From Pseudomonadota bacterium (GTDB lineage Bacteria > Pseudomonadota > Gammaproteobacteria > Acidiferrobacterales > UBA6901): 52,103 nucleotides of DNA. The position numbers were made by a program, and so were the translations under genes. How positions within the stretch are numbered: the stretch's first letter is position 1; every line of letters starts with the position of its first letter. A model generated the notes under the pieces. It was not told the DNA's origin. It saw only the letters and a list, made by a program, of their open reading frames with translations, and searched no databases. The stretch is taken from the NCBI GenBank assembly GCA_021783175.1, contig JAJXUF010000013.1, positions 1 to 52,103 on the forward strand, in the 5' to 3' direction. Of this stretch, positions 19,701 to 27,648 are shown piece by piece.

Positions 19701-22700
19701 TGGTCTAATTGCTCACTGGTGCGAGCGTGAACCTGACCGCGTTTTGACACTGGTTCGCCAGTGCATGGGTCCTTCGATGGACGCCGTGCCGTGGCTTGCC
19801 GGCCAAATCTTCGGCGGCATGGGATATTCCGAGGAAGACGTTCTAGCGCCCCGCTACCGCGATGCAATTCTTTTTAGCCAATGGCCGGGCGCGCGCGAAC
19901 TGGAAACGGAAGACTTTGAATTCGGACCCCGTGTGCTTGCGCAGACTGTGTCCGCCTTGGGCCTCGGCTATGTCACCAGGCTGGGTCTCGCCCAATTTGC
20001 GGCAAACAAATTAGAGCTGCGTCGCCTGCCAGCGGTGCAGGCTGTGCCCTTGCAACGCAAGGCGCGGCGCGCAAGCCGCCAGCTGCAATGGCAGGCGCAC
20101 AAGAAATTCGTCTACCAGACAGGCAGCTTCGTCAACGGCCGCATGTTGACTCCCGAGCAGTTGCTGACTACAGAACATTACCGTCGCGACCCGGCACTGC
20201 GCCGCACGCGTGCCGAAGTCCTGCGACTGTTGCGCAGCGGGTTTCGCAGTCCGACCAAAGGCCAGCCATACGGCCGCTACATCGACGCGCTCCACGGCAT
20301 GCCGGACAGTGACATCAGGTTGTTGCGGGATTTCAACGCCTTCGCGACCATCATTCCGGAAACTCTCGGCGGAAAGGGGTGGAGTAAGGCGCAGTATTCG
20401 GTGTTGACCAATCTTTGCATGGGGGAAAAAGACACCGCCACGGGTTTGCTCATCATGGCCAGCACCAGCATTGGAACAATGCCGGTGCTTCTGGGGTGGG
20501 ACAAGGACCTGCCGCGCCTGCGCCGCGAAATCCGCGCTTGTCTAGCCGACGTCATTGGCTGGCATGCTCTGCGCAATGGTCTTGATGGGCTCATCGCTAT
20601 GTTGGATCGTCCGGAGCCGAAGCGTTTCCGTGATTCGATGGAGCGGTTGGGCAAGCATGTTCAGCGTATGTTTCTTTTTTCCGGCTCGACGCTTAAATAT
20701 CTGGTGCGCAACTTTCTTGTGCAAGTGCAGCAGGCCGTCGAAACAGCCAAGACCCGCGATCTCGATGCACTTGGCGTTCGCCTGCGGCAGTGTCGCGATC
20801 AGCTTGATGCGGCGCGCACGCTGCTGACTACGGAGCAGGCGACTTTGGATGCGCGCGAGCGCGCACACGAGCGCTTCCTCCAGTTTCTGGGGTGCGGGCA
20901 GATCAGCGCTTTCGCTCTGACCGAACCGGGGGCGGGCTCAGACACGGGAGGAATCCAGACACGCGCGGTATTGCGCGAGGTGGAGGCAAAGCCCGCCGAG
21001 CAAGGTCTCTATCATTTCCAGCCGGCCGGCAGCAGCGAAGCGCGCGTGCTTCTTGATGGTGCGCGGCTGGTGTTTGCAGAGCGGCGCGCCTTTTTTCGTT
21101 TGCCTGATGGTGGCCTGGCCGCGCTCGACGACGATGCCTGGGATATGGCAAGCAATATCGGCCGGCGTCGCCTTCGCGTTGGCAATGACACCTATTCATA
21201 TGACGACATCGGTACGCTGTCCAGCAGGGATGGCAAGATCTATTACCGCTACTGGGAGCTATCCGGCAGCAAGATGTGGATTACCAACGGCTCTGTGGCA
21301 GATCGCTACAGTCTTTATGCCCAGACCGACCTTGGTGAGTCCGGATTCATGCTCGAACGCCGTTCCGAAGGTCTGCGTATTGGTCCCAACGAGAACAAAC
21401 TCGGGCAGCGCGCCTCGCCTACCAACGAGCTCACTCTCGATCGCGTGCGCGTAAGCGCCGACCAAGTCATCGGATTTGTCGGTCATGGTCAGGTGAACGC
21501 CCTGGAAACGCTGAGCGTGGGGCGCGGCGGCCTGGTCATGAGTTGCGCCACGTTGGCCGAGCGCGTTTTGCATAAAAAGGAATTCCTGGCCGTCTGGCGC
21601 AAGGATCCAGCGCTGCATGCCGCGGCCCAGGCGGAATGTGACCGCTTGCAGACACTGGCTGCCCGTCTAGTCGGGCTGATGGATCGTGCCGATCTCGAGC
21701 ATGGCGACTTCCGAATCGAGGCGGCGCTGTCGAAATATCTGGCATCCGAGGGCGCACATCGAATTCTCGGTTGGCTTGAGATGCTTTATGGCCCTCTTTC
21801 ATCGGCGCACGAAGCCATGCTGGAAAAGTGGCGGCGTGACATCCGTATTCTGAACATCTATGAGGGTACGAATGAGGTTCAGCGGTTTCTGGTTCTCAAG
21901 GATTTTCCCAATCTGCTTCGCTCCGGCAGCGTGCAGGCGGTGGCAGACGAGCAACTGGAGGCCGCACTGCAGGCGTTTCGCGACTTTGCTGGCGAGCGTG
22001 TGGCAAAGCTGGGATCGGGGCTGTGGCAAGATCCGGACCTGCAGACGCGCTGGTTCCCGGTTGTCGACTGGCTGGCGGACTTATACAGCTGGTCCGCCCT
22101 GCACGAACGCATATCGTTGCTTGAGTCGCACGGAGATCCGGTGGACCGGGAGAACATCCAGCGGCTGCGCACGACCGAGGCCAGTCTAGCGCAGCACGTG
22201 CAGGAATTTGCGCGCGTTCTACGCCAGGGTTTTGAGAAAGCCGAACGCGGCGAAGCGCACCCTGCTGATGCCAGCGTGACGCTTGCGCGGTGCGCTCTTG
22301 CAATGCGGCAGGACGAGAATGAAGGACCGCTTGCAGCAGGCGAATTGGGAGGCGAATGGGCAGTGGTGTTGCGCAGCCGGTTCGAATTCGGCGAGCGCGG
22401 CCTTCGCTGGGCCGGCTGGAATTCAGCCGACTTGGCGGTTCTCGACAGGCTTCTGCAATGGTCAGACCATTGTTCTTTGCTGCGTATCAAGGTTGCGGTG
22501 ATCGCGCCGCGCGGTATCGAAGATCGGCTGCGCCGATTGCAAGCCGCCGGCGCTGAAGTGCTGCACCTGGTTATGCCATCAGGCGCACTCGATATTGCGG
22601 CCGCCGCACTCGAAGCCCGGCGCGCCTGGCCACAAGTACGATGCTGGGCCTTTGGCCAGGCGCAGGCCAATGCGCGCGATCTGGGGTACATCGCCAACAT

Positions 22701-24066
22701 GGCGCGACTCCTGGCCGTGGACTTGGTTCACGACGTGGCGGCGCTGGGTAGTAACAGACGCGGGCTATGGGTCGACAACGCCGCCGGGTACCGGCTCTTC
22801 ATAGCGCGGCAACGCCGTGTCGGATTCGTCTGGGATCTTAAGTCGAACGGTCGCAGCGAGCGTTACAGCATTCGCGATTGGTTGACGGCGCTGCAAGGCG
22901 AGGTTCCCAGCGTAGCTGTGAGCACGCGTTGTCCACCAACGGCGGTTCGACCAGTCGCTGCCACCACCGCGGCCGACCTGCCGGTGAGCTTCAACGAGCC
23001 GAGTGAGCTTGCTGCCTGGATAAAGCAGCATTTCGGCAGCCATCACACACCCGATCCGACAATCGCGACGCGCTCTGTGCAAGCCAGTCTGGGAGGGCGT
23101 AACCTGTGGATTGTGCCGGCCGATTTGCTGGCAAGCGCTGGGCAAAGCCCCACGCTTCAGGCGTTACGCGATCTTGGGGAAGAGTTTGGAATCCTTGCTT
23201 GGTATCCAGCGGACACGGTGTTTCCGTCGGTTTCCCATCTGTTGCCACAGGCCGGGTTTGCCGGGTTGTGGCAGTTGCCTGTGCGCGGCGAGATTCTGGA
23301 TGCGCCGCTGGCGCATGTCCTTGCGGCACTGCTCAGTGCACCGCGCCGGGTGCTTGTGACGGCGGACTATCGGGCAATGGGCGCGGCGCTCGCGGCTCGC
23401 CTTGGTATAACTTTATTCGATGATGTGAGTGCAATCAGTGCCGGGACGGTTACCTGTCTGTGCGACGGCTACGCGGCGGATTTCGAGCTGCCGCAGGCCG
23501 CAGTGCTGATTGTTAATCCGGGTTATGCCGCGCAGATGCTGGCGCCGCCTAGCGTTGATCCGATTCCGGTCGCCAGCCTGCCGGAAGTGCGGTTGCGTCC
23601 CTCGGCGCTTACTCGCTGGCATGCACGCGCTGAAGCGGGCGGGGGTGGCCTGGCAACGGCGAAACTCATCGTGGACGTCGGTATCGGCGTGGGAAATGAG
23701 CGTCTATATAAGGAATTGGTGGTGCCTCTATGCGAAGTGCTTAAGCGCATGACGGGACTCACACTGGAAGTGGGTGCGACGCGCAAAGTGACCCAGGAGC
23801 TCAAGCTTCTGCCAGCCAGTCGACAGATAGGTCAAACCGGAATCGCAGTCGCGCCCACGCTGCTGTTGGCCCTAGGCATCTCGGGTGCGCCCCAGCATAT
23901 GGGTTGGATAAACCCGAGCACCGTCGTCGTTGCGATCAATCGCGATCCACAGGCGCCGATATTCAGCTGGCACCGTCAAAATCCCGGACCGCAAGTCATC
24001 GCCTGTGTCGGCGAGCTTGGCGCTTGGATACCGCAATTGATCAGTGCACTGGGAGTGCCGGATTAG
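16768..24066 (+). CDS. Giant FixC/ETF-QO - FixX - acyl-CoA dehydrogenase (x2) - ETF-beta - ETF-alpha fusion protein
   Basis: One uninterrupted 2432-residue frame. Modules in order: (1) FixC/ETF-QO-like flavoprotein, ~1-430, with GAGPAG at 11-16 and ENWSGG near 42-47; (2) a linker with a hydrophobic stretch near 502-532; (3) FixX-like [4Fe-4S] domain with C604 (CPAEVY), C625, C628, C631; (4) a degenerate acyl-CoA dehydrogenase (ACAD), ~690-1075, without the TEPGAGSD motif or a YEGT-type Glu; (5) a complete ACAD, ~1110-1800, with TEPGAGSD (1385-1392), SKMWITNG (1501-1508) and the expected catalytic E1699 in IYEGTNEVQR; (6) ETF-beta-like, ~1860-2050; (7) ETF-alpha, ~2090-2432, with the FAD-binding GQTG (2355-2358) and GISGAPQH (2370-2377). 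Inferred role: fatty acyl-CoA oxidation with electron transfer to quinone inside one polypeptide. In module 1 the usual VGDAAG reads VGGGGL (306-311). It heads the beta-oxidation cluster. AGGGAAG lies about 10 nt before the ATG. Confidence 0.88.
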   Translation: MPSSPEVLIVGAGPAGIAAAMRLARAGVSVLLLEGAEYAGAENWSGGVFHADDLLREDVLGRKLWKQAPKERRVVARSLFLHDGVNAAGFEARAHAGNDYGEAWTVLRPKIDRWLASRAIDFGVTLLTATTVTGLRYAGKRVVGVNTDRGPVEAAVVFLAEGDAAGLLAREDLERSARPHYAQGIKAVFRLAPREIERRFGVAPDEGVAQEWLLRNGQLSGRRVALNATAFLYTNRETLSLGLVLPLDRLARASVADHAHLFRRVCQIPAIATYIKDAQQVGYGAKVIRSGGVDETPEWVMDGLAVGGGGLGLGQEVPYPNFMAPAITSALVFADAVLRIRASGADYTRERLEGEYAAPLRKTTDFRNAQLIRRWPQAIHGGPMLFDHLPALLGQIVDTAHLPRAQARAQRQRALAMQVGQLRRDAAQALRMARGLGPRSPKQTADPLQVRFLMVPAGQAMREVATQDDALLRVAACAIGHFYGRRLAAFDDRVAMVWRCMRGLPLALPRLALLGLDGFWGGALLLGDLIAFKIGRLSFAKLLQRPYHRYAETTRRQIDWAAAHGAAASPTSWIASLDRAQPDVRHITVALGLGAGARELRSVCPAEVYSLAGKLGGVASQYENCIKCESCRVTVPGVDWNRNSSHRLAYRVPDDGREGFDSAVVTTLALAPARPLHLPEGERVSWQELSRSLKDRPAMVGEEWPRAWEKLLANMQVSDVSRPTHLRVSNWLKRRAYGWMETEIRALLEQAQSALPDEEGTLDGAVYARLRRERAWQQLRLDFPDDKLKALATVSWSDADRNALLRWIAAARPVAASAVEWLAGWSPALAWIAACHYIAESYCGRAIDVALAAAAWREEDGFSSWLPAAAQQLIDGRGNEVTAGAVVAHGAGADAAQPVRIKVDDSLGGFGATAEMAQLSVALALGQAAALRRRAVEYAANRIQFRGELQDSEGRDSIAKFGAVKHMLAGIEYANAILGLIAHWCEREPDRVLTLVRQCMGPSMDAVPWLAGQIFGGMGYSEEDVLAPRYRDAILFSQWPGARELETEDFEFGPRVLAQTVSALGLGYVTRLGLAQFAANKLELRRLPAVQAVPLQRKARRASRQLQWQAHKKFVYQTGSFVNGRMLTPEQLLTTEHYRRDPALRRTRAEVLRLLRSGFRSPTKGQPYGRYIDALHGMPDSDIRLLRDFNAFATIIPETLGGKGWSKAQYSVLTNLCMGEKDTATGLLIMASTSIGTMPVLLGWDKDLPRLRREIRACLADVIGWHALRNGLDGLIAMLDRPEPKRFRDSMERLGKHVQRMFLFSGSTLKYLVRNFLVQVQQAVETAKTRDLDALGVRLRQCRDQLDAARTLLTTEQATLDARERAHERFLQFLGCGQISAFALTEPGAGSDTGGIQTRAVLREVEAKPAEQGLYHFQPAGSSEARVLLDGARLVFAERRAFFRLPDGGLAALDDDAWDMASNIGRRRLRVGNDTYSYDDIGTLSSRDGKIYYRYWELSGSKMWITNGSVADRYSLYAQTDLGESGFMLERRSEGLRIGPNENKLGQRASPTNELTLDRVRVSADQVIGFVGHGQVNALETLSVGRGGLVMSCATLAERVLHKKEFLAVWRKDPALHAAAQAECDRLQTLAARLVGLMDRADLEHGDFRIEAALSKYLASEGAHRILGWLEMLYGPLSSAHEAMLEKWRRDIRILNIYEGTNEVQRFLVLKDFPNLLRSGSVQAVADEQLEAALQAFRDFAGERVAKLGSGLWQDPDLQTRWFPVVDWLADLYSWSALHERISLLESHGDPVDRENIQRLRTTEASLAQHVQEFARVLRQGFEKAERGEAHPADASVTLARCALAMRQDENEGPLAAGELGGEWAVVLRSRFEFGERGLRWAGWNSADLAVLDRLLQWSDHCSLLRIKVAVIAPRGIEDRLRRLQAAGAEVLHLVMPSGALDIAAAALEARRAWPQVRCWAFGQAQANARDLGYIANMARLLAVDLVHDVAALGSNRRGLWVDNAAGYRLFIARQRRVGFVWDLKSNGRSERYSIRDWLTALQGEVPSVAVSTRCPPTAVRPVAATTAADLPVSFNEPSELAAWIKQHFGSHHTPDPTIATRSVQASLGGRNLWIVPADLLASAGQSPTLQALRDLGEEFGILAWYPADTVFPSVSHLLPQAGFAGLWQLPVRGEILDAPLAHVLAALLSAPRRVLVTADYRAMGAALAARLGITLFDDVSAISAGTVTCLCDGYAADFELPQAAVLIVNPGYAAQMLAPPSVDPIPVASLPEVRLRPSALTRWHARAEAGGGGLATAKLIVDVGIGVGNERLYKELVVPLCEVLKRMTGLTLEVGATRKVTQELKLLPASRQIGQTGIAVAPTLLLALGISGAPQHMGWINPSTVVVAINRDPQAPIFSWHRQNPGPQVIACVGELGAWIPQLISALGVPD

Positions 24067-24306
24067 GGTCGCGGCGCCTTCGGGGCGCCCCGCAGTCTGC
24101 GATATCTCGCAAGGGCGCGTCCGCATGTGAGACCATCCAACGACGATACATCAGGGAAAGCGGTGTTGTCGGGCAGTTTTGTCGCGACTATTAAGAGGTT
24201 AGGTATGGCAATTGGAAAATGAGTACGGCAAATCCGCAGGTGCTTTGCGGTATTCAATGGCGGTCGGGCATGTAGACCGTATTGCCACCGGTTTGAGGAG
24301 GTGCAT

Positions 24307-25611
24307 ATGTCGGAAGTGAAGGTTTTTGTGGTAGACGGAGCGCGAACGCCGTTTCTCAAGGCGCGCGGGCAGGCGAACGAATTCAGTGCCGCCGATCTTG
24401 CGGTGGCGGCCGCGCGACCGGTGTTGGCGCGCGCACCATTCGCTCCGACCCAAATCGACGAGGTGATAGTCGGCTGCGTAATTCCCGCGCCCGACGAAGC
24501 CAATATCGCGCGCATCATCGCATTGCGCCTGGGCTGCGGTAAGTCTGTTCCCGCTTTTACGGTTCAGCGCAATTGTGCTTCGGGTTTGCAGGCTCTGGCG
24601 AGCGCGCGCGAGCGCATTGCTCTTGGGCAGGCAGACTTGATCCTCGCCGGCGGAACCGAGGCGATGAGTCGCGCGCCGATACAGTGGAACACGGCAATGG
24701 TCGGCTACTTGGCCGGTGTCATGCGCTCGCGCAATCCGCTGGCGCGCCTGCGGGCAATAGCGGCATTCAAGCCTTCATATCTCAGCCCTGTATACACGCT
24801 TCTGCTCGGTCTGACCGATCCCTTGGTAAAGCTCAATATGGGTCAGACCGCAGAGATCGTTGCACACCGCTTAGGCATCACGCGCGAGGAACAGGACGCC
24901 TATGCCTTAAGCAGTCATCAGCGCCTGGCTGCCGCCTACGAATCGGGGAAGATGGACAGCGAGATAGAACCCTTGTATGACGCGCGCGGGCGCTTTTATC
25001 GCGAAGATAACGGTCTGCGCCGCGACACCGACATGGATCAGCTGGCCAAGCTCAAGCCAGTGTTCGACCGCAAGTATGGATCGGTGACATCCGGCAACAG
25101 CTCGCAGGTCACTGATGGAGCCGCAATGTTGCTATTGGCGAGCGAGGCAGCAGTGCAGCGCCATCGTTTGCCAGTGCTGGGTGAATTGCTGGGCGAAGCT
25201 TGGGCGGGCGTGGAGCCGAGCCAGATGGGTCTCGGTCCGGTGCACGCCGTTGCGCAGTTGCTGACGCAATTCAAATTGCGTATGGAGGATTTGCAGCAGA
25301 TGGAGCTCAATGAGGCTTTCGCCGCCCAAGTACTGGCTTGTCAGGCGGCATGGGCGAGTGCGGAGTATGCGCGTGACGAGCTCAATCTTGATGCACCGGT
25401 TGGTGCCATGAATCCCGCGCACATGAACGTGGAAGGCGGTGCAGTCGCCATCGGTCATCCGGTGGGAGCAAGTGGGGCACGTATTGTGCTGCATCTTTTG
25501 CGTTCGATGCGCCGCCGTGGCGGCGGGTTGGGTATTGCGACTCTTTGTATCGGCGGCGGACAGGGCGGCGCCATGCTGGTGCGCGTTGAAGGGGGGACTG
25601 ATGGGCATTGA
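24307..25611 (+). CDS. Acetyl-CoA C-acyltransferase (3-ketoacyl-CoA thiolase)
   Basis: Thiolase of 434 residues, last step of beta-oxidation: cleaves 3-ketoacyl-CoA with CoA to acetyl-CoA and a shortened acyl-CoA. Catalytic residues are visible: Cys90 (RNCASGLQA), His384 (GGAVAIGHPVGASGAR) and Cys414 (CIGGGQGG). An insertion near the active site (residues about 130-185, with a hydrophobic YLSPVYTLLLGL) resembles the membrane-facing loop of trifunctional-enzyme or FadI-type thiolases. ATG 24307 is used because GAGGAGG (24295-24301) lies 5 nt upstream. The end overlaps the FadB-type start by 11 nt. FadI/FadA is the nearest name, but I cannot choose between them. Confidence 0.94.
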   Translation: MSEVKVFVVDGARTPFLKARGQANEFSAADLAVAAARPVLARAPFAPTQIDEVIVGCVIPAPDEANIARIIALRLGCGKSVPAFTVQRNCASGLQALASARERIALGQADLILAGGTEAMSRAPIQWNTAMVGYLAGVMRSRNPLARLRAIAAFKPSYLSPVYTLLLGLTDPLVKLNMGQTAEIVAHRLGITREEQDAYALSSHQRLAAAYESGKMDSEIEPLYDARGRFYREDNGLRRDTDMDQLAKLKPVFDRKYGSVTSGNSSQVTDGAAMLLLASEAAVQRHRLPVLGELLGEAWAGVEPSQMGLGPVHAVAQLLTQFKLRMEDLQQMELNEAFAAQVLACQAAWASAEYARDELNLDAPVGAMNPAHMNVEGGAVAIGHPVGASGARIVLHLLRSMRRRGGGLGIATLCIGGGQGGAMLVRVEGGTDGH

Positions 25612-27646
25612 TATCGAAACGCGTCATTGGCGGACAGAAGAGACTGGCGACGCCGTTGTGCTCACGTTGGACGTTGCCGGCCAAAGTGCCAATGTGCTTT
25701 CCTCCGCTGTGCTCCAGGAGTTGGACCAGATTCTTGGACAAGTCGAAAACCGGCCGCTGAAGGGCCTCATCCTGCGGTCGGCCAAAGCAAACGGTTTCAT
25801 CGTCGGGGCAGATGTCTACGAGTTCCAGAAAATCAGCGATTCCGCGCGCGCTGCCGAGCTGGCTCGGGCTGGCCAGATCGTATTCAACCGGCTTGCCAAG
25901 CTGCCGTTCCCAAGTGTCGCAGTGATTCACGGCAACTGCCTGGGGGGCGGACTGGAGCTGGCTCTGGCCTGCACCTACCGAATTGCACGCGAGGACGAAG
26001 GCACACGCCTAGGTTTGCCCGAAGTGCGGCTGGGTATCCATCCTGGTTTTGCCGGGACTGTTCGCCTTCCGCCAGTCGTCGGTGACGCGGCGGCGCTCGA
26101 TATGATCCTTAGCGGTCGGACGCTCAGTGCGCGTCAGGCGCGCGCCACGGGACTGGTTGACGAAACCGTACCCGAACGACACCTGCTGCATGCTGCGCAC
26201 GCGTTCATCTCGCGCCGCCCGCGGCCACGGCGTGCTACCTGGTGGAAGCGGGTGCCCGGCTGGTCGTTTGTACGCAAGCCGGTCATGCGTCTGTTCGAAC
26301 GCCAACTGCGTAAGAAGGTGAATGCGGACCAGTATCCGGCGCCGTTCAAAGCACTTGATCTCTGGCTGCGCAAGGCCTCGCAGGAACAGGAAGCGTTGTC
26401 ACTTGGTGAAATGCTTGTTAGCCGTACCAGCCGCAACCTGGTCCATATTTTCCTTATGGGGGAGGAACTCAAGCGTAGTGGGCGCAGCGAGCCGCACTCT
26501 ATCTCACACGTGCATGTTGTTGGGGCCGGTGTGATGGGTGCCGATATCGCGATTTGGGCGGCACTCAAGGGCTTCAGCGTAAGCCTCCAGGATCAGCAGC
26601 CCGACGTGCTCGCGCGCGCGGTAAAGAAGGCCTTTGGCTTTTACGGCAAGAAACTCAAGAAACCGAACGCCGTGCGCGAGGCGATGGATCGCCTCATGCC
26701 GGATCTGGGAGGCAACGGATTGCGGCGTGCCGATCTCGTGATCGAGGCGATTGTCGAGAAGGCCGATGCCAAGCGGGAACTGTTGCGCAACATCGAAGCA
26801 ATTGTCGGACCGCAAACCATACTTGCCACGAATACTTCAAGTATTCCGCTCGAGGTCCTCGGGGAGGCGCTTAAGGATCCTTCGCGTCTGGTCGGCCTGC
26901 ACTTTTTCAATCCGGTAGCGCAGATGCAGTTGGTCGAGATCGTACGCGGCGAGAAGACCGCTGACTCTGTGCTGAAGCGCGCGCGGGCATTTACGGTGGC
27001 TATCGAGCGACTGCCACTGGACGTAAAGAGCAGCCCCGGATTCCTGGTGAATCGCGTGCTCATGCCGTATCTCATAGAAGCGATGATCCTGGCGCAAGAG
27101 GGCGTTCCGATCGAGGAAATCGACCAGGCTGCAACTCGCTTCGGCATGCCCATGGGACCGGTCCTGCTGGCCGACACAGTTGGCTTGGACATTTGCCTGT
27201 CGGTTGCTGAGATGTTGTCGGGACCGCTCGGAATCGAGGTACCCGAGCGTCTGCGCGAGACTGTGGCCAAAGGCAATCTCGGCAAGAAGTCTGGAAAGGG
27301 TTTCTACGCTTATGACAAATCCGGCAAACCGCGGCGCCGATCCGTTCAGGGTCACAGCGACACCCCGATAACCGAACGGCTGATACTGCGCATGCTGAAT
27401 GAGGCGGTTGCCTGTCTGCGTGAAGCGGTGGTGGATGACGCGGACGCGGTGGACGCCGGCATGGTCTTCGGAACCGGTTTTGCACCCTATCTTGGTGGAC
27501 CCATGTGCTATGCCGAAGCCCTTGGTGAAACCGGCATCGCAAGCAGTCTTGCCCGGCTCACCCAGGAGTACGGACCGCGATTTACGCCGGATGCTGCCTG
27601 GGGCAAAGCCGGATTGCTGATGCGGCGGGCGATCATGCACCCTTGA
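25601..27646 (+). CDS. Fused enoyl-CoA hydratase / 3-hydroxyacyl-CoA dehydrogenase (FadB/FadJ type)
   Basis: 681-residue multifunctional beta-oxidation alpha subunit. The N-terminal crotonase domain keeps both catalytic glutamates: E119 in GGGLE and E141 in GLPEVRLGIHPG, matching E119 and E139 of E. coli FadB. The dehydrogenase domain begins near residue 304 with the NAD-binding VGAGVMGADIA and has NTSSIP and the catalytic H434 in LHFFNPV. The C-terminal domain (GKKSGKGFYAYD) is complete. It is slightly shorter than FadJ (714) and FadB (729). ATG 25601 overlaps the thiolase end by 11 nt, which implies coupled translation and a complex with the thiolase. Confidence 0.95.
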   Translation: MGIDIETRHWRTEETGDAVVLTLDVAGQSANVLSSAVLQELDQILGQVENRPLKGLILRSAKANGFIVGADVYEFQKISDSARAAELARAGQIVFNRLAKLPFPSVAVIHGNCLGGGLELALACTYRIAREDEGTRLGLPEVRLGIHPGFAGTVRLPPVVGDAAALDMILSGRTLSARQARATGLVDETVPERHLLHAAHAFISRRPRPRRATWWKRVPGWSFVRKPVMRLFERQLRKKVNADQYPAPFKALDLWLRKASQEQEALSLGEMLVSRTSRNLVHIFLMGEELKRSGRSEPHSISHVHVVGAGVMGADIAIWAALKGFSVSLQDQQPDVLARAVKKAFGFYGKKLKKPNAVREAMDRLMPDLGGNGLRRADLVIEAIVEKADAKRELLRNIEAIVGPQTILATNTSSIPLEVLGEALKDPSRLVGLHFFNPVAQMQLVEIVRGEKTADSVLKRARAFTVAIERLPLDVKSSPGFLVNRVLMPYLIEAMILAQEGVPIEEIDQAATRFGMPMGPVLLADTVGLDICLSVAEMLSGPLGIEVPERLRETVAKGNLGKKSGKGFYAYDKSGKPRRRSVQGHSDTPITERLILRMLNEAVACLREAVVDDADAVDAGMVFGTGFAPYLGGPMCYAEALGETGIASSLARLTQEYGPRFTPDAAWGKAGLLMRRAIMHP

Positions 27647-27648
27647 GT

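Noticed and set aside
16768..24066. Nitrogen-fixation FixABCX complex
   Set aside because: FixC- and FixX-like modules are present, but they are fused with acyl-CoA dehydrogenases, followed by beta-oxidation genes, and no nif gene is in view.
24073..24089. GGCGCC hairpin directly after the giant fusion gene
   Set aside because: The stem is good, but no T-tract follows and the cluster continues; not called a terminator.
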